From: Roseiarcus sp963784805
GTDB lineage: Bacteria; Pseudomonadota; Alphaproteobacteria; Rhizobiales; Beijerinckiaceae
Assembly (NCBI GenBank): GCA_963784805.1
Contig: CAWASR010000019.1
Span: 124,001-188,000 of the forward strand
Length of the DNA stretch: 64,000 nt
Direction: 5' to 3'
This document shows, in pieces, positions 54,212-63,583 of the stretch (within the stretch, counting starts at the first letter, position 1; the number at the start of each line of letters is the position of its first letter). The notes beneath the pieces are model-generated. The model made no database searches. It saw only the letters and a list, made by a program, of their open reading frames with translations, and was not told the origin of the DNA. Both the position numbers and the translations under genes were made by a program.

Positions 54212-54879
54212 GGACGGGCGCCCCGCCCGACCGCCTCGTATTTCTCGATCCGCCAGGGCTCGGCCGCGGCTCCCGCGATCCAGGCCTTCCATTCAGGGAG
54301 GTCCATCATCGCCTCCATATAGGCGCGCGCCGGCTTGGCGACCGGAACGTCATAGACATGGAAGCGGTTGACGACCGGCGCAAACATCGCGTCGGCGGCC
54401 GAAAAGCGCCCGAACAGGAACGGACCGGACCTGCCGAACGCCTCGCGCGCATGGCGCCAGGCGGCCTCGATCCGCGCGACGTCGGCCCTGACCGGCTCGC
54501 TCAGGGGGATCGCGCTCGGCGGACGGCGAAAATTGCACGGACACGCTTCCCTGAGCGCCACGAACCCGGCGTGCATTTCGCTCGCCAGCGAGCGCGCGTG
54601 AGCGCGCGCCGCCTTTCCTTTCGGCCAGATCGCCTTTTCGGGGCGCGTCTCGGCGACATATTCCATGATCGCCAGCAACTCCCAGACCGCGATCGCGCCC
54701 TCCTGAAGCGAGGGGCACCTTCCGCTCGGCGCGTATTTGAGGATGCTCGCGCGCGTCTCGGGCGTATCCAGCGGGATCACGACCTCCTCGAACGGAATCT
54801 TGAAACGCCTCAGCAATATCCAGGGTCTTAGCGACCACGACGAATACGCCTTGTTGGCGATGATGAGCTTCAGCGGCAT
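54208..54879 (-). CDS. Glutathione S-transferase family protein
   Basis: A 223-aa GST: KLIIANKAYSSWSLRPWILLRRF (catalytic-type Ser), APSGRCPSLQEGAIAVWELLAIMEYVAE (glutathione site) and a C-terminal helical domain (FLFGRFSAADAMFAPVV). It is upstream of the K+ channel gene with a 4-bp overlap. This pairing recalls the KefC/KefF glutathione-gated K+ theme, but the channel family is different, so a link is speculation. Confidence 0.85.
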   Translation of the reverse strand: MPLKLIIANKAYSSWSLRPWILLRRFKIPFEEVVIPLDTPETRASILKYAPSGRCPSLQEGAIAVWELLAIMEYVAETRPEKAIWPKGKAARAHARSLASEMHAGFVALREACPCNFRRPPSAIPLSEPVRADVARIEAAWRHAREAFGRSGPFLFGRFSAADAMFAPVVNRFHVYDVPVAKPARAYMEAMMDLPEWKAWIAGAAAEPWRIEKYEAVGRGARP

Positions 54880-55029
54880 GGCGCGCTTTCCGGTGATTTA
54901 GGAGGCGGCGATAGATCGGCGCGCGGGCGGGCCAAGTCAAGCCGGCGCTCCGGGCGTCGTGCGCATTGACGCGACCGCCTCGATGCTTAGAAAAGCCGCG
55001 CCGACTTAAAGTGGAGTCTTTGGAGGCCC

Positions 55030-56217
55030 GTGTCGTCGAACAGCGCAGCGCTCCTCGTCGTCGCCGCCGGCCGCGGAGCGCGGCTTGGCGGGAAGCGGCC
55101 GAAGCAATATCTGCCTTGCGCCGGGCGGCCTCTCCTCGCCCATACGATCGAGGCGCTGACCGCCGCCTGGCCGTTTTCGGCCGCCGTGGTCGCGATCCAC
55201 GCCGATGACCGCGCCCTCTACGACCAGACGCTGGCGCATCTGACGCCGGGCGCGGCGGCGGCGCTCGCCGATCCCGCGATCGGCGGGGCGACGCGCCAGC
55301 AGAGCGTGTTGGCCGGGCTCGAAGCGCTCGCGCCGGCCGCGCCGGAGATCGTGCTGATCCACGACGCGGCGCGGCCCTTCCCCTCGCGCGAGCTTATCGC
55401 CCGCGCGGTTCAAGCGGGCGAAAGCTGCGGCGCCGCGGCGCCTGGAACGCCGTTGAGCGACACGGTCAAACAGATCGACGCCGACGGCCGCGTGCTCGCG
55501 ACCCCGCCGCGCTCGCGATTGCGCGCCGTGCAGACGCCGCAGGCGTTCCGTTTCCCGCTCATTCTGGAGGCGCACCGGCGCGCGGCGGCCGAAGGGGTCG
55601 CCGATCTCACCGACGACGTCGCCGTCGCCGAATGGTCCGGCGCGTTCGCTTATGTGTTCGAAGGCGACCCAGCCAACATCAAGGTGACGACGATGCAGGA
55701 TTTGCGCGCCGCCGAGGCGCGGCTGATGGGCGCGGCGAACGAGACCCGGGTCGGCCAGGGCTTCGACGTTCACGCCTTCGCGCCCGGAGACCATGTCTTT
55801 TTGTGCGGGGTCCGCATTCCCCATCCGCGGGGCCTGAGCGGCCATTCGGACGCGGACGTGGGCTTGCACGCGCTCGCCGACGCGATCTACGGCGCGCTGG
55901 CCGAGGGCGACATCGGCGCCCATTTTCCGCCCTCCGACCCGCAATGGAAAGGCGCGGCGTCCAAGGTCTTTCTCGCCCACGCGGCGGAGCGGGCCCGCGC
56001 GCGCGGCGGCTTCATTGCCGGCCTCGACGCGACGCTGATCTGCGAAGCGCCGACCATCGGCCCCTGGCGCGAGGCGATGCGCGAACGGATCGCCGAAATC
56101 GCTTGCGTCGACGTCGCCCGCGTGGCCGTCAAGGCGACGACCACCGAACATCTCGGCTTTACCGGCCGCGGCGAGGGAATCGCCTGCCTCGCCCTGGCGA
56201 CCCTGCGTCTGCCGTAG
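55030..56217 (+). CDS. ispDF: Bifunctional IspD/IspF enzyme of the MEP isoprenoid pathway
   Basis: A 395-aa fusion. Residues 1-230: IspD (LLVVAAGRGARLGGKRPKQYL, LIHDAARPFPSRE), the MEP cytidylyltransferase. Residues 238-395: IspF (RVGQGFDVHAF with the zinc ligand, HSDADVGLHALADAIYGALAEGDIG, AVKATTTEHLGFTGRGEGI), the ME-cPP synthase. The fusion is typical of alphaproteobacteria. GTG start at 55030 with GGAGG 3 bases upstream. Confidence 0.95.
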   Translation: MSSNSAALLVVAAGRGARLGGKRPKQYLPCAGRPLLAHTIEALTAAWPFSAAVVAIHADDRALYDQTLAHLTPGAAAALADPAIGGATRQQSVLAGLEALAPAAPEIVLIHDAARPFPSRELIARAVQAGESCGAAAPGTPLSDTVKQIDADGRVLATPPRSRLRAVQTPQAFRFPLILEAHRRAAAEGVADLTDDVAVAEWSGAFAYVFEGDPANIKVTTMQDLRAAEARLMGAANETRVGQGFDVHAFAPGDHVFLCGVRIPHPRGLSGHSDADVGLHALADAIYGALAEGDIGAHFPPSDPQWKGAASKVFLAHAAERARARGGFIAGLDATLICEAPTIGPWREAMRERIAEIACVDVARVAVKATTTEHLGFTGRGEGIACLALATLRLP

Positions 56218-56580
56218 GCGGGGCGCGGCGACGCGCTGGACGCCGTCCATTTCCGGCGACCTCGCGTTCCATCGTCTGTGGCGCCAGTCCTGGTTTACCG
56301 CCGCTTCGTCCCAGGCAACTCAATCTTTTCAGTCGCTTGGCGCCCCGTTTACCGCCGCTCCGCTGAAGCCGTCTCCAAACGCCGCGCGAACCGGCGCTTT
56401 GGGCCTCCTGCCGGCGTACGGAAATCTTCCGATCGCTGAGCAATACACATATTCCACATGTTGTAACGCCCGCCGCCGCCTCGCGTCCGCCGCGCTGCGC
56501 ACGATCACGCTTGACGATTTCATGGTGAGCGACGACGAATAGGCGCAGGTTCGCGCGCGGCGCGGCCACTGGAGGATGAG
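56218..56580. other. Intergenic region of 363 bp without a clear gene
   Basis: Overlapping reverse frames look like shadows. The last bases carry the GGAGG ribosome-binding site of the next small gene. No palindrome or terminator was found. Confidence 0.35.
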
Positions 56581-56721
56581 ATGGCGAAGGGCCAGGTCAA
56601 AAAAAGCAAGGAAGCCAAAAAACAAAAGGCGGACAAGCCAAAGGGTCCGGGTTCGCCCTACAAACAGGCCCAGGGCAAAGCCGCCCAGGGCTTCAGCATA
56701 CAGCCGGCGAAGAAGCCCTGA
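56581..56721 (+). CDS. Small Lys-rich protein, 46 aa
   Basis: ATG has GGAGGATGAG immediately upstream with a 6-base spacing. The product, MAKGQVKKSKEAKKQKADKP..., is nearly one-third Lys and ends SIQPAKKP. Such small basic proteins are widely conserved in Rhizobiales but not characterised; nucleic-acid binding is plausible. Confidence 0.7.
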   Translation: MAKGQVKKSKEAKKQKADKPKGPGSPYKQAQGKAAQGFSIQPAKKP

Positions 56722-56870
56722 GCGGGCGGCGTCGAGGCTCGGACGCGAAAAACCCTCCCCCCGACCGCGGCGCCGTCAGGGAGGTGACTGTCCAACGCGC
56801 CGGTTTCAGCGGCGGCTCGCTATTCCGGCGCACGCGCGGGAATAGCGCATGTTGCGTTCGGGTGGAATCC

Positions 56871-56956
56871 TCATCGCGAGGAGCGAAGCGACGCGGCGAT
56901 GCAGCGCGACCGGCGCCGCCCGTCGTCTCTGGATCGCTTCGCTTCGCTCGCGATGA
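56871..56956. repeat. Inverted repeat of the TCATNGCGAG family, copy 1
   Basis: The left arm TCATCGCGAGGAGCGAAGCG (56871-56890) is echoed by an inverse arm ending CTTCGCTTCGCTCGCGATGA (to 56956). The same family forms the larger inverted repeat at 60794-60919. Both lie in intergenic DNA; a half palindrome like that at 10177-10214 follows at about 56974. Confidence 0.6.
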
Positions 56957-56997
56957 CGACATTGGTTCGATCAAATCGCGTCATGCTCCATCCCGGC

Positions 56998-57373
56998 TCA
57001 CTCCGGTCGCACCGCCTGCGCGTCGGGGCGCGGCTCCTTCTGTCTTCGCCGGATCTCGCCCAGATCCCGCTCGAGGAAATAGTTGAGGAAGGTGCGGATG
57101 ACCGCGATCGCGGCGATGCGGCCGACCGCGTCCCAGCTCTCGGTGACGGCGGTCGCGAGAATGTCGGCGGCGAGCTGAAAGGTCAGACCGGCGACCAGCC
57201 AGCGCGCGTAGCGGAGCCAGACGTCGCGCCGCTCGTGGCCGGCCGTCGACGTCAGCATCGTCCGCAGGCCGCCGAAGAAGGTTTCGACTGTACCGACGAC
57301 GATGACGATCAGCGCCATCCCCTCGATGATGGTGACGGAAGTAATTGGTCGCGACGTACAGCCATTCTTTCAC
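56998..57373 (-). CDS. DUF1622-family membrane protein with an apparent single-base insertion
   Basis: A ~124-aa protein: MKEWLYVATNYF in one frame from a GTG at 57373 (AAGGGGC upstream), then TIIEGMALIVIVVGTVE and FGGLRTML... NYFLERDLGEI in another. One base removed near 57337 (CC) joins them. DUF1622 proteins are three-helix inner-membrane proteins of unknown role. The second-frame start at 57318 would give a shorter protein and is less likely. Confidence 0.75.
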
Positions 57374-57469
57374 GCTCTGCCCCTTGTAACGCGCGGTCCC
57401 GAAGCCGCGCAGTATCGAGCGTTGCGGGCGGCGGCCTAAGCCTGCCGCCCGGTGTCCGGCTTCGGCGCC

Positions 57470-57568
57470 CTACTGATGCGCGGCGCCCGCCGAGGACAGC
57501 ATCTTCAAGGCTTCGTCGATGGTGAAGCTGTTTGGATGCTGGACCGGCGGGAAGTCCTTAAAGGTCGC
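57470..57568 (-). pseudogene. C-terminal remnant of a third sulfatase
   Basis: The reverse strand reads ATFKDFPPVQHPNSFTIDEA followed by LKMLSSAGAAHQ and a stop at 57470. This matches the last 35 residues of the intact sulfatases here (F-x-K-FPPRQKPASFNLDAVL). No start codon or upstream part is present. The piece follows the QVGTFN tail ORF as the two complete sulfatases follow similar tails, so an ancestral third module was deleted. Confidence 0.6.
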
Positions 57569-57583
57569 CGTGGCGCCTCCTCT

Positions 57584-57721
57584 TCAGTTGAACGTTCCAA
57601 CCTGAATGATCATGCTAACAATTGCGGCGACGCCGATGGTGAGTTGACCCGTCGCCGCTTTACCCTGGTCAGCGAAACTGGCGCGTTGCGCCGCGTCCCT
57701 GGCTTTCGAGACGCGGCGCAC
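57584..57721 (-). CDS. Small ORF ending in the shared QVG-x-[FY]-N membrane tail (45 aa)
   Basis: From a GTG at 57721 the frame encodes a charged start (RRVSKARDAAQRASFAD) and a hydrophobic end, LTIGVAAIVSMIIQVGTFN. The same tail ends the DUF202 protein (62615) and the methyltransferase fusion (59375). It lies 28 bp after sulfatase 1. It could be a degenerate DUF202 fragment or a small membrane peptide. Confidence 0.4.
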   Translation of the reverse strand: MRRVSKARDAAQRASFADQGKAATGQLTIGVAAIVSMIIQVGTFN

Positions 57722-57749
57722 GCCTTCGCTTTCGCCAACGCGCGCGGCG

Positions 57750-59246
57750 TCAGTGCCCGGCGCTGCTATGCGCCTCTTGCAATGTTCTCAGCACCGCGTC
57801 GAGGTTGAAGGAAGCCGGCTTCTGGCGCGGCGGGAACTTCTCGAAGTCGGCAATCTGCTTTGCGACCAGGGCCTGCATCGCATAGACGATGTAGACGTGC
57901 GCAAGCACCCAATCCCAGTAGGTGTTCGAGTTCTCGTCCGCCCGCTCGAAAGGATCTCGCCGCAGGTTGAATACCTTGGGCGCCCTCAGCTTCACGAACG
58001 GTTCAAACCAGCAGGCGAGAGTCTTCGCCCGCTGCTCCATCAGGACAACCTTCCAGTCCTTCATTCGGATCGCGAGGATGTCTCCATCGTCGCTGATGTA
58101 GAAGAAGAAATTCCTCGGGCTCTCTTTCACCTCGCCGGTCAGGTACGGCAGCATGTTCAATCCGTCGATGTGGACCTTGTAGGTCTTCTTGCCGACCTTG
58201 TGGCCTTCGTGGAGTTTGGCCGCGATGTCCGTCTCGCCGGCCGCCGCGAGCAATGTCGGCAGCCAGTCCTGATGGCTGACGATTCCATTGATCACCGTGC
58301 CCGCCTTGAACTTGCCGGGCCAGCGGATGAAGGCCGGAACGCGCCAGCCGCCCTCCCAGTTGGTGTTCTTCTCGGAGCGGTACGGCGTGATGCCGGCGTC
58401 CGGCCAGGAGTTGTAGTGGGGACCGTTGTCGGTCGAGTACATGACGATCGTGTCCTCGGCGATGCCGAGTTCATCGAGCTTGTTGAGCATCTGGCCGATA
58501 TGCTCGTCATGCGCGACCATCACGTCGTTGTATTCGCCCTGGCCGTTGCTCTTGCCCTTGTGCTTGGCGGCGCTATGCGTCCGAAAATGCATGCCGGTGG
58601 TGTTGTACCAGAGGAAGAACGGCTTGTCGGCCTTGTGCGCCTCGTCGATGAACCGGAGCGCCCGCTCTGTCACCTCGTCGTCGATCGTTTCCATCCGCTT
58701 CTTGTTCAGCGGCCCGGTGTCCTCGACCGTCTGTCCGCCTTTGCCGTCGGCCTTGCAGTGCAGCACGCCGCGCGGCCCGAAATGCTTCAGGAACTCCGGG
58801 TCTTTGGGATAGTCTGGGTCCTCGGGCTCCTCTTCCGCGTTGAGATGATAGAGGTTGCCGAAGAACTCGTCGAAACCGTGCATCGTCGGCAGGAATTTGT
58901 CCTTGTCGCCCAGATGGTTCTTGCCGAACTGGCCGGTCGTGTAGCCAAGCGGCTTCAAGAGTTCGGCGATGGTAGGATCTTCCGCTTGCAGGCCGACGTC
59001 GGCGCCCGGCATGCCGACCTTGGTCAGTCCGGTGCGGATCGGGTTCTGGCCGGTGATGAACGCCGCCCGGCCAGCGGTGCAGCTTTGCTGGCCGTAGTAG
59101 TCGGTGAAGGCGACGCCTTCGTTGCCGACGCGGTCGATGTTGGGCGTGCGGTATCCCATCTGTCCGCGGCTGTTGTAGCTGATGTTCCACCAGCCGATAT
59201 CGTCGCCCCAGAGGATGAGGATATTCGGCTTTCTTGACTTGGGCAT
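57750..59246 (-). CDS. Sulfatase (arylsulfatase-type), intact
   Basis: A 498-aa sulfatase. Metal-binding Asp residues are in LILWGDDIGWWN; the formylglycine site is C56-TAGR in QQSCTAGRAAFITGQNP; STDNGPHYNSW holds the Asp-Asn metal pair. The FGly precursor Cys needs the formylglycine-generating enzyme, whose gene is at 63580. There is no signal peptide, so it is probably cytosolic or exported otherwise. The leader GACAGGAGAAGGAA is nearly the same as in the second sulfatase. The substrate is unknown. Confidence 0.9.
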   Translation of the reverse strand: MPKSRKPNILILWGDDIGWWNISYNSRGQMGYRTPNIDRVGNEGVAFTDYYGQQSCTAGRAAFITGQNPIRTGLTKVGMPGADVGLQAEDPTIAELLKPLGYTTGQFGKNHLGDKDKFLPTMHGFDEFFGNLYHLNAEEEPEDPDYPKDPEFLKHFGPRGVLHCKADGKGGQTVEDTGPLNKKRMETIDDEVTERALRFIDEAHKADKPFFLWYNTTGMHFRTHSAAKHKGKSNGQGEYNDVMVAHDEHIGQMLNKLDELGIAEDTIVMYSTDNGPHYNSWPDAGITPYRSEKNTNWEGGWRVPAFIRWPGKFKAGTVINGIVSHQDWLPTLLAAAGETDIAAKLHEGHKVGKKTYKVHIDGLNMLPYLTGEVKESPRNFFFYISDDGDILAIRMKDWKVVLMEQRAKTLACWFEPFVKLRAPKVFNLRRDPFERADENSNTYWDWVLAHVYIVYAMQALVAKQIADFEKFPPRQKPASFNLDAVLRTLQEAHSSAGH

Positions 59247-59374
59247 TTCCTTCTCCTGTCGCTTAAAGAATTGAGTGTTGACGATGATTCCCGCGATAAG
59301 ACGAGCGCACCAGGTCGCGAAACGACCATCCTGAGTATCTTAATGCTCCTCTTCAATTGAACGCTGCATCCACT

Positions 59375-60747
59375 TCAATTGTACGGTCCAACCTGAAAGA
59401 TCATGCTGACGATCGATGCGACGCCGATGGCGAGCAGAACTGTCGCGGTTGTCGGCGTTAGCGACACTGGAACGACACTTTCGCTGTTAATGAGGCTCTC
59501 CTCTGGCGTCAATCGCCCCGCTGCGGCGCGCGAAGCGTCAAAGACGACCTGGTCGTATCGCCAAAGGCGTTCGAAGAACCGCAGCGCCCGACTCTCGCCG
59601 TCGCCGTCCGGCGAAGCAAATCGCAGAATTTCGCTCAGGGTTCGGCTCCCGTCGATCGCGCGGAGCAGCCGGTCTTCGAATAAATCGACGGTGAGAATGA
59701 GGTCGGTGAATGTGTGCGCCTGGTTGATCAGCACCGCGACGCTGCCGGGCGGCAGGCGGTCCCGAACGCACAATGTCCATGGCGGCGCAATGGGGACGTA
59801 GTCGCGCCAGCGGTCGTCGGCGAATGTGATCGGCTGGCCTTCGTCAGGGCTGTCATCGCGATAGGGCGATGAAACTGTGCGACACCATCGTTCCGCGGAA
59901 AAGCTCGACCGCGGCGTGCTGCGCCCGGGACGGCAACGAAGCGAGGCGCAAGGCGTGCGGGCTGGCCGCCACTCTTCCGCATTCGGCCAGATAAGGCGCT
60001 TGTTCGATCCATCGGCCGAAGGACATGCCGCACCGGTCAAGCCAGGCATAGATCTCCGGAACAGCTGTAGGCGCGATCCTGGGGATGAAGGAGCGCGTCC
60101 GCCATCGCCTCCGGCCGCCAGAAATCCTTCGACCGGCGCAGCAGGCCCGAGATCGGATGGTCCGCCGGCAACGCTTCGAGCGTGGCGCCGAGCGTTTCGA
60201 GATCTGTCTCCGACGCATCGATTTCGAGCAGGCGGCAGTATTCCTGCATCATGTAGATTCCAGCCCGGCCATAGCGCGCGTAGACCATCAGGCGCATCGC
60301 GCCGCTTGGCCGCAGGACGTCCCGAAGAGCGCGAAGGCCCTCGTCCGGATCGGGCAAGTGGTGCAGCACGCCAGTACAGACCACCAGGTCGAAAGTGCGC
60401 CCGATCTGGCGGACGCGCTCGATCGGGAGCTGATGCAGTTCGAGATTCTCGAGGTTGTACTTGCGCTGCAGATCGCGGGTGTGGCGAAGGCTCGTGTCGC
60501 TGACGTCGATCGCCGTGATGTGAGCATCCGGCTCGCGAAGCGCGTATCTCGCGGCCTGCGACGTGCCGCAGCCCGCGATCAGGATTTCCAGGTTTTTCCG
60601 CGGTTGCCTTGTCGGCCAGATCAGATTGAACTCGGCGCGGCTACGGTTCCGGTTCTTGTAGAGGTCGCGATGCGCGTCCAGATTCGTGAGCGGGGCCGGA
60701 TAGGGCATCCTTTCGTAGAAGTCGCGGACGTCCTCGCTGCGGCTCAC
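59375..60747 (-). CDS. SAM methyltransferase with C-terminal domain and DUF202-like membrane tail, two apparent insertions
   Basis: The GTG at 60747 has AGGAGGG 5 bases upstream. N-terminal half: YERMPYPAPLTNLDAHR, then EILIAGCGTSQAARYAL (SAM motif I) and VVCTGVLHHLPDPD. The central part (PEIYAWLDRCGMSFGRWIEQ) and C-terminal part (YRDDSPDEGQPITFADD, RALRFFERLWRYDQVVFDAS) are in the other two frames; one base removed near 60065 and 59865 joins them to about 457 aa. After the methyltransferase domain comes a DUF202-like tail (LAIGVASIVSMIFQVGPYN). The tail may result from recombination with the DUF202 gene. Confidence 0.72.
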
Positions 60748-60793
60748 TCCGACCCTCCTGGGATGTCCGCGTTTTTCGTCGAGTCCGAACGCG

Positions 60794-60919
60794 TCATTGC
60801 GAGCGAAGCGAAGCAATCCAGAGACTGCCGCCGGTAGGGCGTTCGGAAGAACGCCCTTCTTTCGACGGGCTACGCCCTTCGATCCCTGGATTGCTTCGTC
60901 GCTTCGCTCCTCGCAATGA
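60794..60919. repeat. Long inverted repeat of the TCATNGCGAG family, copy 2
   Basis: Left arm TCATTGCGAGCGAAGCGAAG (60794-60821 in all) and its inverse ending CTCCTCGCAATGA at 60919, with a nested perfect hairpin GGGCGTTC-GGAA-GAACGCCC (60837-60856). It lies between the methyltransferase and the second sulfatase. The family has a second copy at 56871 and probably acts as an intergenic hairpin or mobile repeat. Confidence 0.7.
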
Positions 60920-61021
60920 CGGCTCGATTCAATCGAAAATTGCTGCAAGCAGGGCAGCGCCCACCGCCCGGCGAATCCGCCGGGCGTCGTTCGTGGCTAT
61001 GCACGCGGGAGACCGCCGAAA

Positions 61022-62511
61022 TCAGGCATTCCCGCCATGGGTGGACGCGATCGCCAACACCGCGTCCAGGTTGAACGATGCCGGCTTCTGGCGAGGCGGG
61101 AACTTGATGAAGTTGTCGATCTGGGCCGCCACCACAGCCTGCATCAGATACATCTGCGGGATGTGATCAACCATCCAATCAAAGTAAGTGTTGGAGTTGA
61201 CGTCCGCGCGCTCGAACGGGTCGCGGCGCAGATTGTAGATCAGCGGGACTCTCAGCTTCACCAGCGGCTCCGCCCAGGCCTGCATCCTGTTGGCGCGCTG
61301 CACCGCCAGGTTGAACTTATAGTCGCCGACCCGGACCGCCATCACATCGCCGTCGTCGCTGAAGTACATGATGTGATTTCTCGGGCTCTCCTTCGCCGCT
61401 CCGGTCACGTATGGAATGATGTTGTAACCATCGAGGTGGACCTTGAAGGTCTTGCCGCCGACGGTGCAGCCATCGAGGAGCTTCTTGGTCACGTCAGGAT
61501 CGCCGGCGGCGGCGAGCAGCGTCGGAAACATGTCGATGTGCGAGCCGATGCCGTTGAAGACCGAACCAGCCTTGATCTTGCCCGGCCAGCGCATGAACGT
61601 CGGCACGCGCCACGCGCCTTCCCAGTTCGTATTCTTCTGGGAGCGGAACGGTGTGTTGGCGCCGTCCGGCCAGGTGTCGTTCTCGGGGCCGTTGTCGGTC
61701 GAGTACATGACGATGGTGTTGTCGGCGATGCCGAGGTCGTCAAGTTTCTTCAAGAGCTCTCCGACCTGCTCGTCGTGGGTGACCATCCGGTCGCTGTAGT
61801 CGTCCTGCCCGCTCTTGCCGCGGTTCTTCTCGGCGAGGTGGGTCCTGAAATGCATCGCGGTCGAATTGTACCAGAGGAAGAACGGCTGCTCCGCCTTGGC
61901 CTGCTTCTCCATCCAGACCAGAGCGCGCGCCGTGATCTCCTCGTCGACGGTTTCCATGCGCTTCTTGGTCAACGGGCCGGTGTCCTCGACCTTCTGGCCG
62001 CCCTTGCCGTCGGCCAGGCAGTGGAGCACGCCGCGCGGTCCAAACTTCTTCTTGAATTCCGGGTCCTTGGGATAGTCCGGCAGTTCCGGTTCTTCCTCGG
62101 CGTTCAGGTGATAGAGATTGCCAAAGAATTCGTCGAACCCGTGCACGGTCGGCAGGATACTCGTCCCGATCGCCCAGATGGTTCTTGCCAAACTGACCGG
62201 TGGCGTAGCCGAGCGGCTTCAACATTTCCGCGATCGTCGGGTCTTCGGCGTGCAATCCGACCGTGGCGCCCGGCATGCCGACTTTGGTCAGGCCGGTGCG
62301 GATCGGGTTCTGACCGGTGATGAAGCACGCGCGGCCGGCGGTGCAGCTCTGCTGGCCGTACCAATCGGTGAAGGTCGCCCCTTCTTGTGCGATCCGGTCG
62401 ATGTTGGGGGTTTGGTAGCCCATCATGCCCTTTGCTGTAATGGCTGATGTTCCAATAGCCGATGTCGTCGCCCCAGATGATGAGGATGTTCGGCTTGTCA
62501 GTCTTCGGCAT
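61022..62511 (-). CDS. Sulfatase (arylsulfatase-type), two apparent single-base insertions
   Basis: A paralogue of the sulfatase at 57750. The N-terminal 28 residues (MPKTDKPNILIIWGDDIGYW) are in one frame, GYQTPNIDRIAQEGATF and QQSCTAGRACFITGQ (FGly Cys) in a second, and VHGFDEFFGNLYHLNAEEE to the end in a third. One base removed near 62429 and 62155 gives about 496 aa that aligns end to end with its paralogue. The ATG has AGGAGTAGGAA immediately upstream. The two differ by perhaps a third of residues. Confidence 0.87.
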
Positions 62512-62614
62512 TTCCTACTCCTGTCGCTTTAAAAATTTCCGCCTTGATGATTAGGCCCGCGACGATGTGCGCGCGGGTTGCAATGCAATCATTCTTGTGT
62601 TTAGCCGCGCCTCC

Positions 62615-63064
62615 TCAGTTGAATGGTCCGACTTGGAAAACCATGCTGACGATCGCAACGACTCCGATGATCAGCAACAATACGGCCGCTATCAGGGTTA
62701 GCGACGCGGGAAAGACGCTCTCGCCGTGGATGAGCCCCTCCTCCGCCATCGAATGCCGCAAGCGCCGCAGACCCAGCATGTATTGAAGGTGATAGATGAT
62801 GCCGAGGATCAGCATGCCGACGCCGAGAAAAACCAGCGCGAGCCCGAAGTGACGCGGCGCCCCTGCCCTGGATATGACGTCCTGTTCACGCAGCCTTTGA
62901 AAAAACTGGAAGATCGTGAAGCCGAAGCCGATCAGCGAAAGCGAGGTGCGGATGACCGACATCAGCGTGCGATCGGCGCTCATGCGCGTGCGCTGAAACG
63001 ACATGCCGGTGCGCCGGGCCGCAAGTTCGGTGTTGACGTCGCGCTTGGGATCGGGGGTCGTCAT
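62615..63064 (-). CDS. DUF202-family membrane protein
   Basis: A 149-aa protein: MSFQRTRMSADRTLMSVIRTSLSLIGFGF (the DUF202 arginine-rich entry, RT-x-L-SLI-x-FG), ALVFLGVGMLILGIIYHLQY and a third helix IIGVVAIVSMVFQVGPFN. Function unknown. It is upstream of sulfatase 2 on the same strand. Its C-terminal 40 residues are shared with two other ORFs in this locus. Confidence 0.8.
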   Translation of the reverse strand: MTTPDPKRDVNTELAARRTGMSFQRTRMSADRTLMSVIRTSLSLIGFGFTIFQFFQRLREQDVISRAGAPRHFGLALVFLGVGMLILGIIYHLQYMLGLRRLRHSMAEEGLIHGESVFPASLTLIAAVLLLIIGVVAIVSMVFQVGPFN

Positions 63065-63087
63065 CGTCCACGCTCGGCTCGAATTGA

Positions 63088-63583
63088 TCAACTGGACGCC
63101 GGCCGAGCGGTCCAGCGACGCGCGACGCGTTCGATCGGCCCGCGCAGCAGAAGATAAGGAAGAAACGCCAGCAACACCGAGATCACCGCCGCCTGGCCTG
63201 GGAACAACGTGCCCAGTACGCTGAACTGGTAGATGACGTCCATAACCACGCCAAGGATCAATATTCTCGCGGTCGAAATGATCCCCTCCCACAGGCGCCC
63301 ACCGCGTGCCTCGCCGCGTACGATCGCCGAGAGATAGGGCGTGCGCCCGAGTTCGCGCGTCGTTGACTCCGTCGCGCGACGCCGCAATGAGAGCCATCGC
63401 CGGCTGCAGAATGAAACGGAAGGTCATTGGGCCGCCGGGTCGCGCCAGAATGTCTGTCCACAGACGATCCAGATTCTCGACGGAAAAGCCGTACCAGACG
63501 GCGCCGAGTCCAATCAGGCCGATGAGGAGCGCGACCGCCAGACGCGCCTGAAGGATCGCGGTTCTCGAAGGCGCGTCGGTCAA
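63088..63583 (-). CDS. Membrane protein near FGE, apparent single-base insertion
   Basis: Start TTG 63583 overlaps the FGE stop by 4 bp. N-terminal part: RTAILQARLAVALLIGLIG, AVWYGFSVENLDRLW, TFRFILQPAMALIAASRDG; then in another frame RELGRTPYLSAIVRGEARGG, IISTARILILGVVMDVIY and FLPYLLLRGPIERVARRW. Removal of one base near 63358 joins them to about 165 aa with four helices. Function unknown; conserved association with sulfatase and FGE genes is possible. Confidence 0.68.
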
